Shown here one piece after another: positions 12,200-25,000 of a stretch of DNA of 64,000 nt. How positions within the stretch are numbered: the first letter of the stretch is position 1; every line of letters begins with the position of its first letter. The DNA lies in assembly GCA_009760855.2 (NCBI GenBank), contig WPIO01000006.1, positions 12,324,501 through 12,388,500 on the forward strand, in the 5' to 3' direction. The notes beneath the pieces were generated by a model that saw nothing but the letters and a program-made list of their open reading frames with translations, ran no database searches and was not told where the DNA came from. Source of the DNA: Cristatella mucedo (Eukaryota > Bryozoa > Phylactolaemata > Cristatellidae). The position numbers and the translations under genes were made by a program.

Positions 12200-12915
12200 A
12201 CGTGTGTTAGGCACTTACTTCAAGGTAGTCCAGGTTTGAGTTAACCGGTTTTGTACACATGCAGCCATCGGCCAAATCTGGTTTATGACAAGAAATCAAT
12301 GAATGAATCTTAACAAAAACCGTCCTACTGTTTTCCCATGGAAAAACTTTAGAACTATTATAAACTATCAGCTTTAAGCATGTACAATATACACTATAAG
12401 CTATAATAATAAGCTATGCATGTTAAAAATATCGTTTAAGAGTATTGTGATTGATTGTAATGGTTGATCGAGTGAGTTTAAGGTTGTGTACCAGTTTAAG
12501 AGTTCTATAATCCCTTGCTCTCATACAATTTGGTTGGCTCTCTTTTTCATCAATCACATCTTGTCAAATGCGAAATCGTTTCTTTCATGCTAAACTTGAC
12601 CATTGCCTAAGATGTGCCCAATGCACCTCGTTGAGATCTTATTCTCAAGTGATGTGCAATTTTATCACATCTTAATGCATAGTTTTTCGATGGAAATACA
12701 AAATATCCTTCGAAAATCAGGGTATAATGGAAGCAGAATCACACAAGCACAATCCAAAAGTGCTGATGTCGACCATAAGCCACATCCTTAACTGCTACCT
12801 TCTTCTGGCTTCTTTTTTAGTCAGGCAGTCAGTCAGTGAGTCCATCTCCCACGCACTTCACCTTCACTGGACGCTTCAGCCTCTTTTCCTTACTCTAAAA
12901 AAACTGTTAACTGAC
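12200..12915. other. Unassigned AT-richer sequence
   Basis: No gene or repeat recognised. Confidence 0.4.
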
Positions 12916-12918
12916 TTT

Positions 12919-13060
12919 ACAGCCTCATTTATATAGAGCCTTTAATACTATCGCCACGGCTTTCAGTGGACAGTAAAGGATTGCTCACCGCAGGGCTCGA
13001 ACCCGCGTCCTGGGTCGTGAAGAGCAAACATCTTACCACAGGACTAAGACCCTGGGGCAC
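12919..13060 (-). mobile_element. SINE-B copy
   Basis: On the minus strand a tRNA-like head (TTAGTCCTGTGGTAAGATG, then GGGTTCGAGCCCTGC as B box) is followed by the family body: GCAATCCTTTACTG..., GATAGTATTAAAGGCTC and AATGAGGCTG. The same body recurs in about ten copies in both orientations. It lacks the LINE-A-like tail of SINE-A. Confidence 0.78.
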
Positions 13061-13184
13061 TATCTAAACTCCCAGCTTCACCCTGCCACCACTGAAAAAC
13101 TGAAAACCAAGCATGTAATATCCGGTCAGGTCATTACTGCTGCGATTGATATAACAACCTCAGGAATACTGACTTGGGAGGAGT

Positions 13185-13970
13185 TTCCGTGCTAGTTCTG
13201 CTGGATCTTTCGGCAGCGTCTGATATCATTCATCACAGGTGCTTCTTGAGGGCCCATTGTCTCGCCTGGGTGTCAGTGGCACTACACTGAAATTGTTCGA
13301 GTCCTGCAGTGGGCGATTCTTTATCGACTGCTGCATGCAGTGGTGATTGCCGTAAAGGCCAACCATCGTCCTGTCAGCTTTTATATGTGGGATATCCGGG
13401 ATCTGTTCTAGGGCCACTTACGTTTCATAGTTTATATTCTCTCTTGGCAACATAATCGCCAAGCACAATCGTGGCCCTCGTTTTTTGTGCAGAGAGCACA
13501 GCTACACTTGTGTTTTAATCTCTTTCTGACTTTCAGCACGGCAGACTGTCTTCAACTCCTTGCTGCTTGTATTGCTGACATTTTCGCTTGGATCGCAGCT
13601 AGCTGTCTAATATTATATAATGATAAAAAACAACTTACTAGCTATGGGAAGGCTTAGTTTTACCAAGAAACTGGAAAGCCTAATCCACAAAATGGCCTTT
13701 GGCTAGCAGACCTCTTCTAGCATCTGCATACAATTTGAAAGTCCTGTTCCAAAAATGATCTTTCGCTGGATAACCACCGCTGCTCCTCAGTCAAATGCAC
13801 ATAATGTCCGTTATAAAAAATTACACATTTTTGGCTAGCTTAGATAAGCATACCACAGCCAAACTAGTCATGCATTTGTGACATCCCATCTAGAATTCTG
13901 TAACTTTACACTTTTGCAGGTCTCCCAGCCTGTGCAGTAAAACGTATTTCTAAGGAACTCCACTAAGATA
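13185..13970 (+). mobile_element. LINE-A relic, highly degenerate
   Basis: Traces of LLDLSAA.D, CLAWVS (RLGIS), DIRDLF/GHLRF (GVPQGS region), AAYCLLD, NLLA.GR, and QSNAHNVRYKKLH (VKSAYFQLHNI) occur in shifting frames. The piece at 13296-13370 matches SINE-B instead of LINE, suggesting an insertion or a microhomology chimera. Confidence 0.7.
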
Positions 13971-13974
13971 GAGA

Positions 13975-14830
13975 TTTCCCACAGTCCCGTAGTCCTTTCA
14001 GCAGGTCTCGTATCTGAACTCTGTCTTAGATCTGCATAGCTTTAGAGTTCACTGCAGGTAAACTCAAACCGGGCTCAACCAGGTTCACTTTTTCGGAGAT
14101 TGATGCCAGACGTGCTTGAGATACGGATATCGGGACGATTCAAGGCAGTTTGTTCTCTATATTTTAGCACTTCGTCTGGCAGGTGCAAGAAATCGGCTTT
14201 GAACCAGCCGTTAGGTTTGCTAGGAACCGTTTCTCGAGAAGCCACGAAATTCGATATTTTAGGCTACTTTATCTTACGATTTAGTTTGTTGATTTGCTAT
14301 ATCAGGCGCCAAGTCAAGTGCCACCAGTTTTTGAGCATTCTTTTTGCTCATCAGAGTGTACTTGTTAGTCGGATTTTGACCTACTGCTCAAAGATGTGCT
14401 GCTGAAATAGCTGAGGAGTCGTGAAGCAAGTATTCTGCTAAACACGTGCAGACCCAGTTAGAAAGTGTAGCTTGAATGCAGAAATAACGACATGCTCCTC
14501 GGGATATTGGCTGTAGAGAATCGGCATTTTTCGAATAGAACATGGTCCTGATCAAGTTAAATGGAAAGTGATTATAGAATGCTTCCGGCTGTATGTATAT
14601 CAGTTTTAAGTATCAACTGAGGTAGTTGATGGTCTTGGGATGGTAGCTGTTTATGTAAGACATGGCACAAAGTTGCAAGTTGAATCTTTGTATATTAAGT
14701 ATAAGGAGCATGGTAGAGTGAGTACTCTGGATTAGTTACCAACGAGCCGAACAAAAAAGTTACAGTCAAGTTGTTGCACTAGTCTCCTTTGACCATCGCA
14801 ATGTCTTTGACCATCGCAATGTCAATGTTC
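13975..14830. other. Unassigned sequence
   Basis: No recognisable coding exon or transposon. The plus-strand frame at 14100-14405 has no family signature. Confidence 0.4.
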
Positions 14831-14834
14831 TGTG

Positions 14835-14920
14835 TCTCTGTCTGTAACTCCACAAAGACTAAGTGGGTGTTACGTGGGAGAGCTTTCTATAGTGCACTCA
14901 AAGCCTCTCATCGCCTGCCA
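14835..14920 (-). repeat. LINE-B 3' terminus fragment
   Basis: Contains TGTAACTCCACAAAGACTAA, GTGGGTGTTACGTGGGAGAG and TATAGTGCACTCAAAGCCTC: the reverse complement of the LINE-B 3' end as at ~29755-29840. Confidence 0.8.
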
Positions 14921-15061
14921 CTCATTCACCATTTCTGTGCGACAGCCCCCTAATTCCCCTTCTGGGCTAAATTCGATGCCCATTTATAAATTTGTGTTCC
15001 TGTTATCCATCGTGAATGGACAATCACTCGTGAGAAGTTTGGTGGCCTGATAAGTTTAAAT

Positions 15062-15235
15062 TGCCCGCGGGTCTTAGTCGAGGAGGTGCTCGCTCTTCAT
15101 TACCCAGATCGTTCGATCGATCGTTCGAGTGCTGCAGTGGGCGATCCTCTATCGTCGGTTGCAAAGGGTGGTGATAGCCGTAAAGGCTCTTCTGCTGCTA
15201 TTTAAATGAGGCTGTTAAATCAGCTTAGTTATTTT
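15062..15235 (+). mobile_element. SINE-B copy
   Basis: A tRNA-like head (GTCGAGGAGGTGCTCGC, GTTCGAGTGCTGC), then GGGCGATCCTCTATCG, GGTGGTGATAGCCGTAAAGG and GAGGCTGTTAAATCAGCTTA. A near-complete copy. The small GATCGTTCGATCGATCGTTC stretch inside the head looks like local slippage. Confidence 0.82.
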
Positions 15236-15239
15236 TTAT

Positions 15240-17270
15240 AGTTACAGAGCAGGTATACAGGAACTATTGCTGTCGATATCTCTCAAAATGGGTGAGCTAG
15301 TAAGAAGACAGCCTCGTTTGGCTGCGATGGTAGTGGACCTAACCCACAAGGGTGGCAAAGCATATCCTTTACGCTATTCTCTAGGTCTACTCAAGCACTT
15401 TAATTTTGGTTCACCTTCAGCCACATTTTTTTCTGCTTGGGTTTCAGTGATACTCATGGTCCTGTGCAGTTTAAGCAATCCTATAAGAGAGGCCTATCAG
15501 TCCCCCCGGCAGCAATTAACCCCAATTCTCGAAGCAGGCTTAGCTTATTGCTAAAATGAGTATTTTGCCCAAGGCATAGCCTTCAGATCGGCCTTGTTGC
15601 TGCATAGGCAAAACAGTTATTGGCCACTTGCCTGGTGAATCCCAATAACCTGGCGAACTTCGGAAGTTGATCAGAGCTCTAAGATTGACTGAATTTATTA
15701 GCGTGGCGTCCATAACATTGTAAATGTGGATCGGTGTGTGTGTACGGAACAGTGGATCAACTAACTGCTTGAGTCTTGTGTAACTCTGGCCATCAGCTCC
15801 CTTCATTGGCACTTACTCAGCTCTTAGCTGGTCGTGCTTGGAACCAAGTTGTAAGCACTGAAGTAGCCAAATGTTTTGTGCTCCTGCTATTTGATCTGAG
15901 CCAAGTCTGGCCCGTGTGGCAGTGAGGAGCTCCTGCTCTAAATAAAGCAGGAGTAGACACATAGCTTCTGTATTCTCGTCATGGAGGTCATTCGAAGGCC
16001 TTCAGCGATAATTTGGTAATACAGCCCGTTGTGAGCTTGATATTTACTCCTTGATTGCTGATTGAACCCATACATCTGTATGTACATCCATGTTTTATCA
16101 CAACTTATATTCTAGACGAGACAGATTACCCCAGCTGGTGATTTTTCAAGAAATGGACACTTAAACCGATCTGAATTGTCAATTTATTGAAACTTTTCTC
16201 TCTTATATTGATGGTCTGGATTGATGATTCTTAGACGGATGTCGTAGTAGATAGGTCATTGTTATTTGTGTGATCCTGGGCACATTATGATTTTTTTTAA
16301 GGACCTGCTATCAGAATAAGGCTAAGATTTAGACGTAGACAAAAGGACAGCTAAATTCATTCACCAATATAGGTGCATGACTCCCTCACGAATATATGAG
16401 CATTTTGCTTTCTACGTAGAATTAAGGTTCCTTTGAATAACTGATCCACTGTGGTGCACTTGCTTTGTGAAAAAAATGTTTTTTTCAAAGCTCAGATTAT
16501 GAAGCATTTTAGACAGCACGGTGTGGATTGTGCTTCTTGCAATGCTACAAAGCACTTTCCCATTCACTTTCTCGGGAGCATGCAAGTATAGAGCTATGAC
16601 AGTTGGCAGCTACCCTCTAACCCCTCTAGGCAGCATACTGTGTGTACTATGCAATTGCCATTCGAGCTCCATGCAGCAGCTTCATGTTTCGCTAAACAAT
16701 CGTATTGCAATATATTGTTGCTGCAGATCGGGCTGTCGGAACATTTGCAATCTTTGATTTTCTCGCGAGCGCGTGAGCAGAATTCTTTGAAATTCCTAAG
16801 GCGAAGGCTAAACGAAGACTCGTGCGAAATGTCCAATCGTTAGTGGAACGTGGTTGGGTGTATTGTTAGTGGACCAAGTGATCGAGACTATTCGTACGAC
16901 CCTGTGACAATAGGTTTAGCTCGGCGGGCAAGTCGCGTGCTTGCGATAGCTATTGTGGGCGTTTGTTGCTGTATCTCGGAGCGGGTCCGTGCCTGCTGAA
17001 GCATCGTCCCCTCTCTTTTTCCGCTGCTTATTCTTTGAGTGTAGCTGTCTGTTCGAAGCCACGGCCAAGATGACGCACGAGAGATACATGGAATTAGAGA
17101 CCAGCCACACAAGAGAGAAATCGGTGTGGGTGCTAATCCACTTTTATGTAGGCTTGGGCCGACAAGTGAATTATGTGAGCTTGAGCTAGTTTCTTCATGG
17201 CCACTGTTTACTCTCTATGTGTTTATCTGTGCATTGACTGCATGTGTGGGCGCGCTCAATCATGCACACG
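15240..17270. other. Unassigned sequence
   Basis: No exon of a known family found on either strand. It falls where N-terminal CCNQ exons could lie, but I could not find the expected cyclin-box motifs (YHKFF-like, YLAGKVEE-like). Confidence 0.4.
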
Positions 17271-17271
17271 A

Positions 17272-17320
17272 GTGTGTGTGTGTGTGTGTGTGTGTGCGCG
17301 TGCGTGCGTGCGTGCGTGCG
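17272..17320. repeat. (TG)n / (TGCG)n microsatellite
   Basis: TG repeats pass into TGCG repeats. Confidence 0.95.
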
Positions 17321-17324
17321 CCCG

Positions 17325-18210
17325 CGGTGACTGGTCACACCCTGCTTGACCCACCTACATTCCCCTGCTCTCCATGACTTTGGTCGCAAGCGCATGCTCA
17401 TGCACGCAGCCTCTGAGGTCGAAATTGTTTTCTACAAATCTTTTGTGCTTACATGAGGGCAGGCTCAGTGCTAGACCAGATTCCACCGTAGATCATCTGC
17501 CAGCAGCAGCTACCCTTATAGGGCAGGCCGGGAGCCTGGGCTACTGCTAGAGCCATAGCATCCAGGAATAGCATCGATTGCCAAGTGCTGAGCTTATTGC
17601 CCGACAAGAGGCAAGGAATTAGTGGAGTAAGGAGCATTAGCCGCATCAGTCCACGAACAGGCGCCTGCCTGTCACCCTGCCCCCCCCCCCCCAGCGGAGC
17701 CAGGAGTGGCTGCTATTGCTGCCACCCTCTTTCCGTGGTAGATTGCAAAATGCCTTTACCCTTGCATTTTGCTTCTGCCTGGGCCGGCCGGCAATCGATG
17801 TCTCCTTTGGGAAAATTGATGGGGCCACTGTGACGTGCGTCGGTCGGAGAGCTCCTCTGAGTAACTAAAGAGGTGAGTAGTAATCCTAAGCAGGCCAGTG
17901 AGTGCACGGCTGCATCTTAAGTGCTCGCAGCCGTGGCGGCCGGGCAGCTGCAGCAGAAGGCAGCCGGGACAGTGGGTCGGAGCAAGCAGCAACTGTAGCC
18001 AAGACGGCTGCAAGCAGGCAGCGATGAAATTCCTTGCAAAGGCTGCCAGCCAATTAGCACCCAGGTGCTGCCGTGAAGGAGCAAATTCTCTCGAGTCAGC
18101 AGCTACCTTCGATGGCCCCAAAGAGTGGGAAGCTCCGGAAAGAAATTGCGTATTTGTGTAGTCATATTTTAATAAATTCTATCTGGACTTGGCCACGATC
18201 ATATCAGCAG
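17325..18210. other. Unassigned sequence
   Basis: Short open frames on both strands, none recognised. It includes a C10 homopolymer near 17680. Confidence 0.4.
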
Positions 18211-18211
18211 T

Positions 18212-18222
18212 GGGTGTGTGTG

Positions 18223-18298
<76 letters not shown>

Positions 18299-18372
18299 TA
18301 TGTGTGTTTGTGTGTGTGTGTTTGTATGTGTGTGTGTGTGTGTGTGTTTGTGTGTGTGTGTATCTGTATGTG
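18212..18372. repeat. Compound (TG)n microsatellite
   Basis: About 160 bases of TG units with TTTG and TATG interruptions, ending about 330 bases before the CCNQ exon. Confidence 0.95.
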
Positions 18373-18706
18373 TCTTTGCTTATGTATGCTGTGCATGCTA
18401 TGCTTGTGTTTACCTACATGCTGTGACCGGTGATGCACCTAGTTTATTCTCTTAACTCCGACTTGGTTTAATTCGCTTGAGTAAAATGTTTACTCCCTGC
18501 ACACCGTTTGCATCAAGAAGCTTTCTGATGGCGTTCGTTCAGATCGTTGTGTACTTGCACTTCTCGTTCCAGTGGAGAGCCGTGTCAGTCGCTACATCGT
18601 GCGCTGCAGTTGTGCGCGCTCTCTGCGATGGCCGTATTGCCGCTTGAACTACACCGGCAAGCGCTCAGCCTGCATTATTCACCGGCTTCTCTGTGTCTTT
18701 TGGCAG

Positions 18707-18946
18707 TATCTGCTCTACTACCTGAGGTCGCTACAAGACTGGATCGGAGCCGAGAGATTTGATCGCGGAGCTGTTGCTCACGTGGCCTGGTCGTTGCTGT
18801 GCGACTGCTATCACGACGCAGACCTCTGCTTGCGCTGGTGCTGCTCACAGCCACAGCATGTGGCCGTAGCGGTCTGCCTGCTGGCGCTGCACTGCTGTGA
18901 CGTGTCCGTGCCACACGATGCCGAAGCAGAGGTCCACTGGTACACG
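18707..18946 (+). CDS. CCNQ: CCNQ penultimate exon (second cyclin box)
   Basis: An exon of 80 codons, phase 0 at both ends. The acceptor is CTCTGTGTCTTTTGGCAG before TAT, with a good pyrimidine tract. The donor is ACG/GTCAGT. It encodes the second cyclin fold of cyclin Q. The frame is also open upstream to about 18572, but that segment has no similarity to the family and is read as intron. Confidence 0.87.
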
Positions 18947-18995
18947 GTCAGTGGCTGCTGCCTGCCTGCTTGCCTTGTGGGGGGGGGGTTGCTTG

Positions 18996-19053
<58 letters not shown>

Positions 19054-22000
19054 CTCTCAGTACCGATTTCTCTAGCTTCTGCTAGCATCATTGGAGTTAT
19101 CGCCCATGGCCCGGTCGGCTCCTCATCTTCTACTTTCGGAAGCATTGCGAATGTGTCACTCCCGGAGGGGGGCCCCAACAGAAGAAGCTGGTTACCAAGT
19201 CCACTCCATGAAGTTCGATGTGCGTATGTGTTAAAATTCAAACATCAATCCGCCGAACCGCAATGCAAATTTATTGTCATATTACCTCAAGTCTGGAATA
19301 GGATTCGGCATGAATTGTGCATCTTTTCAGAAGACCTCTCAGGACGTCAGTAATAAAAATGCTGTGCGACTTGGTTATTCCTATCTATATGTGACACTTA
19401 TTTCATTCCCCTTGTTTTTTACACGGGTTGGGTAGCTGCACCACCAGGCTACTGTTCTCAGCACAGATCCAGTTGCATGTAATTGAGTAATTTGGGCTTT
19501 TGGATTGCAAGCATTTTCTAGTCACTTCATTTAAGTTAAACGTTTTTGTAATACTTGTATAATTTCAGTTGCTTAGCATTATTTGTCAACTATCTAGGCC
19601 AGAAGGGCTGTATGGCCAAAACGTGATGAAAGCATGGACGGGCAGGCAGGATGTCACAATGGCAACCGAATGGATAGCTGATGCACGAGACTCTGGCTAT
19701 CAATTGGCAGCTTTGCCGGCACCTTGGCGATACCTGCTCAGTCAATCCGTGCTTCGAATAACTCTGGCAGTTCTTGCAGGCCATAATTTGATAAGTTGCC
19801 ACCTACTGGCACATTCTGATTGTTGTTGCCAGCCTCTTCCTGCACACCCTATCAACTCCATTTGTGGATTACTAGGAGGATGTTATACTATGAATGTTTC
19901 TTACCTCAGGTGCGGATGGCCAAATAGGCCCGATGCGGTAGATGTTTACCGGCCCGATGGCCATGCCTGTGAAGTTTATAAATATAAATGGCTGAACTGA
20001 CAGCCTTATGCCTCAGCAATCCCCACAACCAAGCCTTTGCGCCATCAGCCGTGTGAGCATTGGTTCTTTCTGCTGGAAGAGGAAAGAGGGGAGTGGCGGG
20101 GGATGTAACGTGCTTTGCCTGATGATCATTTGACATCTCAAGCAAAATAGTTTGCTCACTTTTGCTGCTTAAGTCCTTTTGGGAGGCCGGTTGCCCTTGT
20201 AAAGGATGAGGTTCAGTACACGGTGTGTTTCTTGCAGCATTTGGTTGGTTCTAGTGAGTGGTTCTTTGTGTGCTTATTTGTGCCGACACATTACGTGCTA
20301 CCAATAACCATATTTACATGTTAACGTTGCGCATGTCACCTCAAATCATGTTATGCTTGTTGACATGTCGATTTTACCACCAAGCATTCGATCGTGCTTC
20401 CTTTACAGCACACATGAAATGCCTAGAAAGAGATCAAGTTCTCTGTTGGTGCTAGGCAAATGTATTATTATTATTATAATTATTATTATTATTATTATGT
20501 CCTGCCGGCTGCCCACTCCACCTTTCTTGTCCTTTTCTGCCACTGCTTTGCATTGCACTGGCTTGGCTGCCCATCACCTAGGACGACCTGACGTCGTCCT
20601 TGACAAGTTAGATACAGTAACCGACTGGAGTGATTTATTGCTAATACTATTGAGTAGTTTGCTAGTCCTGCCTCGGGGTCAGTAAGGGCAGCAGCAGCAA
20701 CTTGCATGGGAGGGACTAGCTGCGTTGCAGTACGAGTGCAGTGCCATTTATCATGCAGCCACTAGAGGAGTAGGAGGAGGTAGAAGAGGACTGATTGCAT
20801 GCCGAAAGAAGTGCCGGCTCGAGCAGTGAGCAGACACTCGTGTATAGCTGTGTGCAAATCGTCCCATCCTCACTCTAAAACTCGACCGACATATAGTTCT
20901 TTCTGAAAGAAAGGGGCCGACATATAGTTCTTTCTGAAAGAAAGGGGCTACTTTTAGAGATTAATACTTAAATAAGGAGTGAATAATAATGAAAGTAGTA
21001 AATGTGCTACCAAAACGTAGTATTGTATTCTATTAGAGTCCCTGAAATATAGCCTGGCTAACGTTTTGCTTACCTATTCATATTCAGTCCCACTGCACTA
21101 GCTGCCGTCCTTGACCAGTGTGCACCTCTGACTAAGCACACTGTTCGTCCTTGCCCTGATGGCCAAGGTTTACCGCATACATTAAACTGGATAGGTTTAT
21201 TAAAAGCAAGCTTGAGAAAACATGCAAAGATCATGACCGACTGTTCATCGACATACTAATACTACCACCATAGATCATACCAATCTAAGCTAGGAAAGGT
21301 CAGGTATAGCTTCTATAAAACCATTGTCATTACCTTACCTAGTTATGTCCATTCCTACGGTGACAGCATCCCAGTACACTCCCCGATCTCCCTGTATATG
21401 CAACCCCACAAGAATCTTCCTCCTCAATTCCTTTCAGCAGCAGCCCAGTGCCTCCGTTGAAGCCTGCCACTAGTGATCTCACCTTGAAGTTCATATCGCA
21501 GTCCAAGAAGACTGCTAGCCCTCTAGACCTTGTTCATAACGTCCTACTTCTTCGATACATAGATCTGCTGCTGCCGTGCATAACTAGCATACTGAATATG
21601 TCCTTGACCTTAGGATCCCTGTACCTTTCAAAAAGGTTGTCGTTGGGCCACTTATTTAGATGGAAGCATTAGGCCAGTAAAGCTTTCGCAACTTCCGCCT
21701 AGTCTCCCGATACCGTTCCTATCAAAGACACTAGACCGAGTAGTGGCACACCAGCCAAGCTCTTAAATCAAAGCTTCAAGCCTAGTGTGTCAGTTCCAGT
21801 CAGGTTTTAGAGCTAATCACTCAACTGAATCAGCGTTGCTTCGGTGTATGACAACCTCCTCAGAAATGTAGAATTAGTTAAAGCCTCTCTGCTTGTTTAC
21901 CTTGATTTTTAGCAGCGCTCGGTGCTATTGATCACCAGTCGTCTCGAGCACTTCTTATATGGGCATCACTGACACTGCACTGAAACGGTTTTAGGTCAGA

Positions 22001-25000
22001 GGTGGAGGCAGGATTTTCATCTAGGGGGCAAGACCCGAAAGATTTTCATGCAGGGGGCAAGACCCGCGAGTAGTGAACAACTAAAGTGGTCAATCCTAGA
22101 TCCGTCGTTGGTGACTGTTGGAGAGGCGTAGCAATACAATAATAGGGGGCTGCCCCTGTTGGTTGTTGCCCCCACAAGGGGGCAGATGCCACCTTGACTC
22201 CACCACTGGTTTAGGTCCTTTTTCAGTGGGAGACTCCAGAGCATTGAAGTTCTACCAGCAACAATCATCCGAGTAGCTTCTGAAATATGAGGTACCCCAG
22301 GGGTCTGTGCTTGATCCAGTTCTTTTCAAAATTGATACATTACCGCTTGCCGATGTAATTGCCAACCAAAAAGTCTAGGTTTTTATTTATATGCAGACGA
22401 CACACAACTACACCTGTGCTATGATCTCTCTCCGCCTTCCAGGACGTCAAACTCTCACACCTCCCTTGCTGCATATATTGCTGATATTGGCACTTCGATC
22501 GAAGCAAACTTTCTCAAATTGAATGGCAATAAAACCAACGTATTAGTTATGAGCAAAGTGACATTAGTATGACTCAGAAATTTGCTAGCTTTACGCTCAG
22601 AATTGGCTCTGCCAGCATATTTCATATAACATCTGCACGAAATCAGGGTTTCCTTTTCCGATGAGTTGTCGCTAGACGATCACATCAGCTCCACAGTTAA
22701 GTCTCCTTTCAGCTACTTCATATAGCAAACATTTGGGCCTGCCTAAACAATAAAACCGCATCCAATTTTGTCATGCATTTGTTATATCCCGTCTCGATTT
22801 TTATTGTAAATTACTGCTTGCAGCTACAGTCAGACTCTTCCAGGTAACACAAAGCTCTGCAGCCAGGTTTTCTGTCGTGAGTGTCCAGAGGCTTAATTAA
22901 CCTACGGATTCTGCAGCACCTTAACCTTGACAGAGGCAGCAAATCATAAGAAGGCAGACGCGGAGTGTGTCAGGTGGCCGAGCCGCCTGAAATGCTCCTT
23001 CAGGTTGCTCCATGGGAGGCCTGAGTCTGGCTGGGCCTTCCTTACACCTATGAAAGACGTGAATAATCAAGAGTGCCTGTGCCTAATGACTTTCGATTAG
23101 CCCTTGCCCGTGAAATGCGCTAAGGTTTTTACCATCTTCGTAGCAGTCGATCGTTAGAGAAAAATGCTAAAGCATGTGGCTGAATGAGTGACTTCCGGTA
23201 CAGGCTCTCCTAGTATTGATTGTGGATGTTTGGTTATGCTGCTTGAACTAAGAAGTCGTAATTTTCATGGAAGGATTAAATAGTATGGCCATTTGCAGTT
23301 TCCTTAGACGGTATCTTGCAAGAAATTTTTTGAAAAGTCGGCAAAACGTATTATCACGGTCGTCATTTGCATATCGGTGCAATAACTTGGCAGCTAGCTG
23401 TCAACAGAATAAAGACCAGTGCTTCAAGTGAGAGTGGCAATGACAGTCGCAGTGACTTGGGAAGTTTTCGTAGTTGCTCCATGCTTACCACTGATCGGCA
23501 CATATTTATGCACGATTTGCTACGACTTTAGCTAGCCGCATTTTATCATCCAGATTTCAGCTTAACTTATGATGGATGCTGCATACTGTAGCAGGATCTC
23601 CTCACAAGATCCAAGGGCCGTGACCCTTACACAGTCACCACTTTAGATGGCCACCGCTGTATGCGTGAGGCCAGCAGCTCGGGGCACAGTGCTACACGTG
23701 TGGCACTGCCTTGCTAGAGATGTCATCGGCGAAACCAAGTAATTAGCACTCGGATGAGAAAGTCTATAGATAGTCCGCACCGCTAACCTTCTTCGGCAGC
23801 TCTGGGTTCTTGAGGTAGCTTGCGGCACTTGTAGAAACGTGTTGTCGTGGTTCTGTCTGGTGTTGATTCTATCGATCAGTTGAAAGGTCACTCTGGCCAG
23901 GTAGCAGGTACCCCAACTCCCAAGAACTGAGGGTCTTCACATAGGATTAACACAAGAGGTTGACGTTTCCGGTGCACCATCCCATTGGTTATACTGTCGC
24001 CGTAGTCTATCGGTTTGGCATTGTTAAGCACATGCATACTATCATCTGTTCCATTCATGTATCGTCATTTTGCAACCCTGAGTGCTGCTGTCCTTGCTGA
24101 TGGAGGCTTCATTGCATGTTTGACCATGGGGAATACTCGGGCAGGTGGTGTGCAGGGCTGGTGTGGGTAAGAATAATAATAGAAAACATTTCCTTAGCCC
24201 CAAGAGAACCGAATCTCTTTGTAGGCACTTGGACCATGTGGCTATGCTAGAGGCTAGCATGCTTCTAACGGTTTCTAGCATAGGATGCTACTGCCAGAGC
24301 TGCCAGTGCTCACAGATGTGACGCAGCCTCCGCTTGCAATATTCATTCCACTTACTCGTCAGGTATGAGAGGTCTGCACTGCACTGCCTCGTGTGGACAG
24401 ATCGTCAAAGTCCCATTCGTAGGTGTGCTGATGTGCTCTGCACTTTGGCTCACCCGTTATGGATGCCTGTGCATGGTTGGCCAATGGTAGAGGGGTCCAA
24501 TGGAGCTTGCTGTACTGCCTGGCAGGCCCCTGCCTGGTCAGACCAAGTGCTTCTTCCCATTGCCGGAGGCTTTGTTTGCTTGTGGCACTACGTACGAGCG
24601 CTGGAAGCAGTGTGGTGACAGCCGTAGACCTTGCTGCTAGCCACGAACTGTAGCTACTAGCAGGTCGTCAGAGGCTCAAGGACAGTGGTTCTCAACTTTC
24701 ATAATGCCACGACCCTTTAATACGGTTCCTCCCGTTGTGGCGACCCCGACCATAAAACTATTGTGTGCAAAATGTGGAAATTCTTGTTTTCCGATAGAAA
24801 TCTAGTATATATTTTATATATTAGTAATATATTTTCCGATAGAAATCTCTTCTTCCGAAAGAAGTTTTCTTAGGCGACCCCTGTGAAAGGGTCGTTCGAC
24901 TCCCAAAGAGGTTTCGACCCACAGGTTGAGAACCGCTGCTCTAGAAGTCGGCTACAGAAGGCCGACATGAGAAGCGTTTGGGTGCGGCCTCTCGTCGGTT

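Noticed and set aside
18572-18706. Upstream in-frame extension of the CCNQ exon
   Set aside because: The frame is open but unlike the family, and a strong acceptor at 18706/18707 coincides with the known exon boundary.
19569-20000. 143-codon plus ORF in the CCNQ intron
   Set aside because: No family signature, and the flanking splice sites do not fit the phase 0 junction of the two CCNQ exons.
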